Below are positions 58,957 to 64,000 of a stretch of 64,000 nucleotides of DNA, piece by piece. The first letter of the stretch is position 1. Each line of letters starts with the position of its first letter. The notes below the pieces were generated by a model that was given only the letters and a program-made list of their open reading frames with translations, did not search any database and was not told where the DNA came from. The stretch is from Shimia_B sp039815465. GTDB lineage: Bacteria > Pseudomonadota > Alphaproteobacteria > Rhodobacterales > Rhodobacteraceae. Where the stretch lies: NCBI GenBank assembly GCA_039815465.1, contig JBCBZG010000005.1, positions 62,001 to 126,000 of the forward strand. Reading direction: 5' to 3'. Both the position numbers and the translations under genes were made by a program.

Positions 58957-60810
58957 CTATTGCATTTGCGCGTGGATGCCGTTGATCTGGCCCTGATCCA
59001 GGCGGATCGGGGTGCTCGCAACAATGGCATTCGAATACGTGGCATAAAGGTCCTGCGCGTAGCTCTGCGCGATCTGACCTTGTAGCGCGGCGAGGATCTG
59101 CGCGACCGCCGGGTCCTCGGGATCTGCGGGGGTGACCTCGTCCAGTCGTACGATGATCAGTGTGCCTGACTGCGGGATACCCGGAACGCTGCGCGTTTCG
59201 CCCTCGCTCATGGCAAAGACCGTATCCAGAAACTCCGGCGGGGTGCCCAGGATAAAGCTCCCGCGCGTGACGCCGGTTTCGATTGAGTTGGCAAGCGTAA
59301 GCTCGTCAAAGCCCATCCCAGCGGTCAGTTCGTCCACGAGCGCATCGGCTGTGTCCTGGAGCGCGGCCACCGTGGCGGATGCTTCCCAGGCTGCGATAAC
59401 TTCGTCGCGCACATCGGCAAGCGGCTGAAGCTCCGGCGGGCGTTGCGTGTCGAGGCGCAGGGCAAAGATCCCACCATCATCCAGCTCCGCAATCTCTGGA
59501 AAATCAGACAGCGTCACGGTGGCGGCGGCTTCCTGGAACGCGGCATAAGCCCCGGCGCCATCGCTTTCGCCCGGGAACCAGTCGATGGTGCCGAGCTCCA
59601 TATCAGTGGTGGCCACCAGATCCTCGATGGTTGCGCCGCCGGCGAGCTCATTTTCCATAAACTCGATCTGGTCCGCAATCACCCGGGCGGCGCGGTCCAG
59701 CGCAAGCTCGTCTTGCAGCTCATCGCGCGCGACCTCGAACGGCACGGTCTGTTCGGGCAAGATCGCGTTCACGCGGAATAGCGCTGGCCCGAGCGAGGTG
59801 TTCACGGGGCCGACGATATCGAGACCCTCGGTCCCAAAAACCGCCTCAGCCGCGCTGCCGAGATCGGCCGGGACAACATCGCCTAGGTCGATGTCCGAGA
59901 GTGCCAGACCGCGGGCCTCCACCTCTTCCTCAAAAGTCGCGCCGCCGTCGATGCGCGCGCGGGCCGCTTGTGCTTGGTCCTGGCTACCAAAAACGAGCCG
60001 CTCGACAAGCCGCCGCTCTGGGCGGTCATATTCCGACAGGCGCGACGCATAAAGATCGCGCAGCGCTTGCTCGTCGACCTCAACAGTATCGAGGATCATG
60101 TCCGGCGTCAGCCAAGCATAGGTGATGACCTTGATCTCGGGCAGGGTGTAGGCGTCTGGATTCGCTTCATATTCTGCTTGCAGCTCCGCCTCGGTCGGCG
60201 TTGGCAAGGGCGTGTCGAGCAGGGTTTCGTCGAGCAGCGCCCAAGTAAAGCTGCGCTCTTCGGCGAGGAATTCTAGCACCGTGTTGATAAATGTTGGCGG
60301 AGTTTCGATCCCAGTGGCCACGGAGATCTGAAGCAGCTGGCGCGATAGGTCTTCGCGCACTTGGTTCTCATAGCTCGCTTCTGTCATACCGTTGCGGCGC
60401 AGCGACTCGGAATAGAGCGCTCGGTCAAAGCGCCCGTTGAGCCCCACAAAGGCCCCGGATCGCTGAACCTCCTCGCTGACTTGCGTGTCGCCAACGCTCA
60501 GGCCCAGCTCAGCGGCTTCGTTGTCGAGCGCACGCTGGTTGACCAGTTGTGCCAGCGCTTGCTGTTGCAGCCCAATCTCTTGTGCCTCGGGGAAGCTGAC
60601 CGTTTGCCCGGTTTGCGCCTGGAAATTGCGGATCGTGCCCTGGAGAGCCGTAAAATAGGACTGCGCGGTGATCTGCTTTTGACCCACTGTCCCGATCACC
60701 TGGCCGCCACCGCCGAAACTGCCCGTTGAAAAGCCGATCAGGCCAAAGAAGAGCAGGCCCATAATCACCCAGGCCCCGATATTCTTTCGCTTCTTTTTGG
60801 TCTCGGCCAT
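58957..60810 (-). CDS. PpiD-like periplasmic peptidyl-prolyl isomerase/chaperone
   Basis: Inner-membrane-anchored folding factor of 617 residues. A single membrane span at about 12-31 is followed by a SurA_N-type chaperone region (FGGGGQVIGTVGQKQITAQSY) and a divergent, single PPIC-like region in the middle (DRPERRLVERLVFGSQDQA...), then a further helical part. Such proteins bind newly translocated outer-membrane proteins. GGGAGG precedes the ATG. It sits first in a minus-strand unit with trpE, an unusual but recurrent partner in this bacterial group. Confidence 0.85.
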   Translation of the reverse strand: MAETKKKRKNIGAWVIMGLLFFGLIGFSTGSFGGGGQVIGTVGQKQITAQSYFTALQGTIRNFQAQTGQTVSFPEAQEIGLQQQALAQLVNQRALDNEAAELGLSVGDTQVSEEVQRSGAFVGLNGRFDRALYSESLRRNGMTEASYENQVREDLSRQLLQISVATGIETPPTFINTVLEFLAEERSFTWALLDETLLDTPLPTPTEAELQAEYEANPDAYTLPEIKVITYAWLTPDMILDTVEVDEQALRDLYASRLSEYDRPERRLVERLVFGSQDQAQAARARIDGGATFEEEVEARGLALSDIDLGDVVPADLGSAAEAVFGTEGLDIVGPVNTSLGPALFRVNAILPEQTVPFEVARDELQDELALDRAARVIADQIEFMENELAGGATIEDLVATTDMELGTIDWFPGESDGAGAYAAFQEAAATVTLSDFPEIAELDDGGIFALRLDTQRPPELQPLADVRDEVIAAWEASATVAALQDTADALVDELTAGMGFDELTLANSIETGVTRGSFILGTPPEFLDTVFAMSEGETRSVPGIPQSGTLIIVRLDEVTPADPEDPAVAQILAALQGQIAQSYAQDLYATYSNAIVASTPIRLDQGQINGIHAQMQ

Positions 60811-60869
60811 CGTGATCCTCCCCGCGTGGCTGGCGGTATCCTCTAGCGTGGGCTGAAATGGCTCACAAG

Positions 60870-62033
60870 CTATTCGGGATGAAACTCTTCGAGACGGTCG
60901 AACAACTGTGTGATCTCGTCTGCGTTGATGTTGGCATAGGCGATGCGCAGCTCGGCATGTCCTGCGCCGTCTACGTCAAACATGGTGCCGGGTAGGCACA
61001 GGACGCCCGCTTGCCGGACAAGCTTTTGCGCAAGGATGTCGGAGCGGTCAGCGAACGGGAAGCGGACATAGGCAAAGTAGGCACCGACCCCGCAAAGTTC
61101 CCATCCTTTGGCAGCGAGGCGAGGAAACTCAGCCTCGATCGCGGCGCGGCGGGCGAGCACCTCGTCGCGTTCCCCGGCGAGCCATTGACCCAGGTTCTGC
61201 ATGCCCCAAAGCGCGGCCCGCTGGCCAAGCTGGTTGGCGCAGACGGACACTGTATCGAGGTACTTTTCCACCTCCGCCATGCGGCTCGCTGACGTCACAA
61301 TGGCGCCGACGCGATGCCCCGTGAGACGGTAGGCCTTGGAGAAGGAGTAGAGGTGGATAAAGGTGTCGGGCCAATCGTCGCTAGTGAACAAATCATGGGG
61401 CGCGCCGGGGGCGGAGTGGAAGTCGCGGTAGGTCTCATCCACGATCAGTGCGATCCCCTGCGCGGCGCAAAGCTCGTAAAAGGCGCGCAAGGTTGCGGCG
61501 GGGTATTCGGTGCCCGTTGGGTTGTTTGGCGTCACAAGCACAATCGCGCGCGTGCGCTCGGTGATCCGCTCTGCCGCGTCTTCGGCCCGGGGGATAAGGC
61601 CCGCGCCGCAGGGCAGGGGCACCGTTGCCACGCCCGCCATGTCGAGCCACATCCGGTGGTTGAAGTAGTAGGGCGTGGGCACAATGACCTCGTCCCCCTC
61701 ACCGCAAAGCGCTGAGATCGCCGCACAAAACGCTTGGTTGCACCCCGAGGTGATCGCCACCTGATCAGCCGTAACCTGACCGCCATAAGCGCTGGACCAC
61801 TGCGCTGCGAGCTCTGCGCGCAAGTCGGGCAGTCCAAGCACGGGGCCATACAGGTGGGTCGCAGTGTCTTCCAACGCGTCTGCCATGGCTGCGCGCAGGT
61901 CGGGATGGGGCGGCTCCATCGGGGCCGCTTGGCTGACGTTGATGAGCGGGCGATCGTCGGAGAATGTCACGCCGTCAAGCCAGCGCCGCGCCTCCATCAC
62001 CGGGGGGGCAAATGTCTGAGCCGTGCGTGACAT
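60870..62033 (-). CDS. Class I/II aminotransferase
   Basis: A 387-residue PLP enzyme of fold type I. Start ATG 62033 (a TTG at 62036 is less likely) and MSRTAQTFAPPVMEARR. SGCNQAFCAAISALC, VTPNNPTGTEYP, IVDETYRDFHSAPG and the Schiff-base lysine in YSFSKAYRLTGHRVG are visible. The specific amino acid is unknown; the neighbours, gpt and fabI, give no hint. One base overlap with gpt upstream (TGATG). Confidence 0.9.
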   Translation of the reverse strand: MSRTAQTFAPPVMEARRWLDGVTFSDDRPLINVSQAAPMEPPHPDLRAAMADALEDTATHLYGPVLGLPDLRAELAAQWSSAYGGQVTADQVAITSGCNQAFCAAISALCGEGDEVIVPTPYYFNHRMWLDMAGVATVPLPCGAGLIPRAEDAAERITERTRAIVLVTPNNPTGTEYPAATLRAFYELCAAQGIALIVDETYRDFHSAPGAPHDLFTSDDWPDTFIHLYSFSKAYRLTGHRVGAIVTSASRMAEVEKYLDTVSVCANQLGQRAALWGMQNLGQWLAGERDEVLARRAAIEAEFPRLAAKGWELCGVGAYFAYVRFPFADRSDILAQKLVRQAGVLCLPGTMFDVDGAGHAELRIAYANINADEITQLFDRLEEFHPE

Positions 62034-62536
62034 CAATCGCGCCCGCGGTAGGGCTCAACATATTGCAGCGCCATATCCCAAGGAAAAAAGATCCAAGTGT
62101 CTTGGCTCACACCGGTGATGAACGTGTCCACCATCGGTTCCCCCTGGGGTTTGGCATAGACCGTTGCGTAATGCGCGTTGGGGTAAAGCGACCGGCACAG
62201 TTCAAGCGTTTTGCCTGTGTCCACGAGGTCGTCGATAACGAGCACGCCGGTCCCATCGCCCATGATGCTGGCATCCGGGGATTTGAGAACCTTTGCATCC
62301 GACTGGTCCTGATTGCTGTAGCTTTTGACGCTGATCGTATCGACCGTGCGCACTCCAAGCTCGCGGGCGATGATCATCGCGGGCGCCATGCCGCCCCGGG
62401 TGATGGCCACAATCGCGCGCCACGCGCCATCGTCCGGGCCCCGCCCGTCGAGCCGCCACGCCAGGGCGCGGCTATCGCGGTGCATCTGGTCCCAGCTCAC
62501 GTGGAAGCCTTTTTCATGCGGCAGCCGGTCGTTCAT
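62033..62536 (-). CDS. gpt: Xanthine phosphoribosyltransferase
   Basis: Salvages xanthine (and guanine) with PRPP. Length 167 residues. ITRGGMAPAMIIARELGV is the substrate side, VLVIDDLVDTGKTLELCR the PRPP loop with consecutive aspartates, and WIFFPWDMALQY the C-terminal block of the Gpt type. GGGAGG precedes the ATG. It overlaps the downstream aminotransferase start by one base. Confidence 0.95.
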   Translation of the reverse strand: MNDRLPHEKGFHVSWDQMHRDSRALAWRLDGRGPDDGAWRAIVAITRGGMAPAMIIARELGVRTVDTISVKSYSNQDQSDAKVLKSPDASIMGDGTGVLVIDDLVDTGKTLELCRSLYPNAHYATVYAKPQGEPMVDTFITGVSQDTWIFFPWDMALQYVEPYRGRD

Positions 62537-62560
62537 AATCCGTTCCCTCCCAGGACGTCG

Positions 62561-63349
62561 TTAGTCGTCTTTTTCGATTGGCGTCATGCCGATGATGTTA
62601 AAGCCCGCATCGACATGCAAAACCTCGCCCGTGACGCCACTGCCAAGATCCGACAGCAAGTAAAGCGCCGATTTCCCGACCTCTTCCTGCGTGACGGTGC
62701 GGCGCAGTGGGGCACAGATTTCGTTGTAGTGCATAATGGCGCGGAAATCCCCGATGCCAGAGGCCGCGAGCGTTTTGATCGTGCCTGCGCTGATGGCATT
62801 GACGCGCACGCCTTTGGGACCAAGATCGGCTGCGAGGTAGAGCACCGACGCCTCAAGCGCGGCCTTTGCCACGCCCATCACGTTATAGTTCGGCATCACC
62901 TTTTCTGCGCCAAAATAGGACAGCGTGAGCGCTGAGGCGCCAGGGTTCAAAAGCGGCTCCGCCTTTTGCATCACAGAGGTGAACGTGTAGACCGAGACGT
63001 CCATAGTCATGGCGAAATTGTCCCGGCTCGTGTCGAGATACCGGCCACGAAGCTCGCTTTTATCTGAAAATCCAATGGCATGGACGAGGAAGTCAATCCC
63101 GTCCCAAAGCTTACCCACTTGCGTCATAAGCGCATCGACAGACGCCGGATCGCTGGCATCGCATTCCGCGACAAGCGGGCTGCCGAGCTGCTCGGCCAGC
63201 GGGCCCACGCGCTTTGCCATCGGTGCGCCGTGATATGTGACGGCGATTTCGGCCCCCGCCGCCCGCAGCGCCTGGGCGATGCCCCAAGCAATCGATTTGT
63301 CATTGGCGAGCCCCATAATGAGGCCCCGCTTCCCGGCCATGATATCCAT
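62561..63349 (-). CDS. fabI: Enoyl-[acyl-carrier-protein] reductase (NADH)
   Basis: Final step in each cycle of fatty acid elongation, and the target of triclosan and isoniazid-like inhibitors. Length 262 residues from MDIMAGKRGLIMGLAND. The FabI signature is GLANDKSIAWGIAQ, and the catalytic Tyr-x6-Lys is in SYFGAEKVMPNYNVMGVAKAAL, read as YNVMGVAK. HAIGFSDKSELRGRYLDTSR is also typical. A longer open frame starts upstream without ribosome-binding support. Divergent from pdxH across 77 bases. Confidence 0.96.
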   Translation of the reverse strand: MDIMAGKRGLIMGLANDKSIAWGIAQALRAAGAEIAVTYHGAPMAKRVGPLAEQLGSPLVAECDASDPASVDALMTQVGKLWDGIDFLVHAIGFSDKSELRGRYLDTSRDNFAMTMDVSVYTFTSVMQKAEPLLNPGASALTLSYFGAEKVMPNYNVMGVAKAALEASVLYLAADLGPKGVRVNAISAGTIKTLAASGIGDFRAIMHYNEICAPLRRTVTQEEVGKSALYLLSDLGSGVTGEVLHVDAGFNIIGMTPIEKDD

Positions 63350-63426
63350 TGACACACCCCCGTGCTGGCGTAAGCAATGCATTCCCGTTTAGGGGATCGT
63401 TGATAGCGCCACAAGCGAGAGAGCCA

Positions 63427-64000
63427 TGGAACAACGCCAAGGGATATTTGAAGGCGACGACCCCGTCGCTATCGCACGCCGTTGGATGGCGGAGGCAGAG
63501 GCAACTGAGGTCAATGACCCCAACGCCATGCAGCTTGCAACGGTGGACGCGCAGGGGCGGCCCAATGTTCGAACTGTACTGCTCAAGGAAATCGAACAAG
63601 ATGCCTTTGTCTTTTACACCAATTACGACAGCGTAAAGGGTGAGGAGCTCCAATCATCGGGCTATGCGGCGTTTGTCCTGCATTGGAAGACCCTTGGGCG
63701 CCAAGTGCGGGTGCGGGGGCAGGTGACGCGTGAAGACGGCCCCCAAGCCGACGCCTATTACGCATCGCGTGCGCTGGGGTCCCGGATCGGGGCCCATGCG
63801 TCGCTCCAATCTCAGCCGCTTGATGGCCGGGCGACGCTCGAAGAGAGGGTGAAGAACCTCACCGACTCGCTCGGCGACGCACCACCGCGACCAGCGAATT
63901 GGGGTGGGTTTCGGATAACCCCGTTCGAGGTTGAGCTTTGGGCAAATGGCGAGTTTCGGCTCCATGATCGCTTTCGCTGGACAAGAACGTCGGGTGAAGC
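63427..64000 (+). CDS. pdxH: Pyridoxamine/pyridoxine 5'-phosphate oxidase (3' end outside window)
   Basis: FMN enzyme that makes pyridoxal 5'-phosphate, the cofactor used by the aminotransferases in this window. ATG 63427 (MEQRQGIFEGDDPVAIARRW); 191 codons are visible of a usual 200 to 215. FMN-binding blocks are NVRTVLLKEIEQDAFVFYTNY in two parts, GYAAFVLHWKTLGRQVRVRG, and the C-terminal WGGFRITPFEVELWANGEFR ... RLHDRF. The gene runs off the right edge only a few codons before its expected end. Confidence 0.94.

Overview
The window is a gene-dense, GC-rich piece of an alphaproteobacterial chromosome. Gene content and order point to a member of the Rhodobacteraceae, most likely the marine Roseobacter group. 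Supporting signs are: SOS boxes of the alphaproteobacterial GTTC-N7-GTTC type before uvrA and lexA; a trpGDC-moaC-moeA-lexA run; a zauP-zapA-like pair; a small holin of the gene-transfer-agent (GTA) family beside a GH108 endolysin; a DUF1127 mini-protein; and a valine-degradation cluster. I found no rRNA, tRNA, CRISPR array, insertion sequence or prophage. Nearly all of the window is ordinary core chromosome.

Layout. 1-7 kb: an aminotransferase cut by the window edge, cysS, an amidase, then a minus-strand run of M23 peptidase, bactofilin and a drug-type MFS transporter. 7-20 kb: a Bcp peroxiredoxin diverging from a giant AsmA-like envelope protein, queA, an MFS transporter, a DUF924 protein, lpdA, another MFS transporter, and SOS-controlled uvrA followed by a 27-residue membrane mini-protein. 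20-25.5 kb: valine/isobutyrate catabolism (mmsA, acyl-CoA dehydrogenase, 3-hydroxyisobutyryl-CoA hydrolase, mmsB) with a divergent LysR regulator. 25.6-31 kb: coaD, a DUF1127 protein, two different GAPDH genes separated by a 47-residue membrane protein, and transketolase. The two gap genes and tkt share LacI-type operator-like sites. 31-36 kb: a zauP-like coiled-coil gene with zapA, then a purL-bolA-membrane protein-grxD run, a VOC protein and a LysR regulator.

37-44 kb: a phospholipid-type acyltransferase, murI, argC, then ccmE - GTA-type endolysin - GTA-type holin - ccmF - ccmH. The cell-lysis pair sits inside a cytochrome c maturation cluster, and no capsid genes are in view. 44-51 kb: an enoyl-CoA hydratase, an RTX calcium-binding repeat protein, gltA, gltX, and a ComEC DNA-uptake channel lacking the lactamase domain. 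51-64 kb: lexA, moeA, moaC, trpCDG in a chain of 4-base overlaps, a secreted divergent polysaccharide deacetylase, trpE, a PpiD-type periplasmic chaperone, a second aminotransferase, gpt, fabI and the start of pdxH.

The most interesting points are three. First, a GTA release cassette is embedded in the ccm genes, with comEC (needed for GTA receipt in Rhodobacter) 8 kb away and CtrA-like sequences near both. Second, a shared operator-like motif precedes gap1, gap2 and tkt, together with a D-to-A change at the cofactor-specifying residue of the second GAPDH. Third, two tiny membrane proteins were recovered that length filters would miss. Calls rest on reading translated sequence and motifs; no database search was possible.
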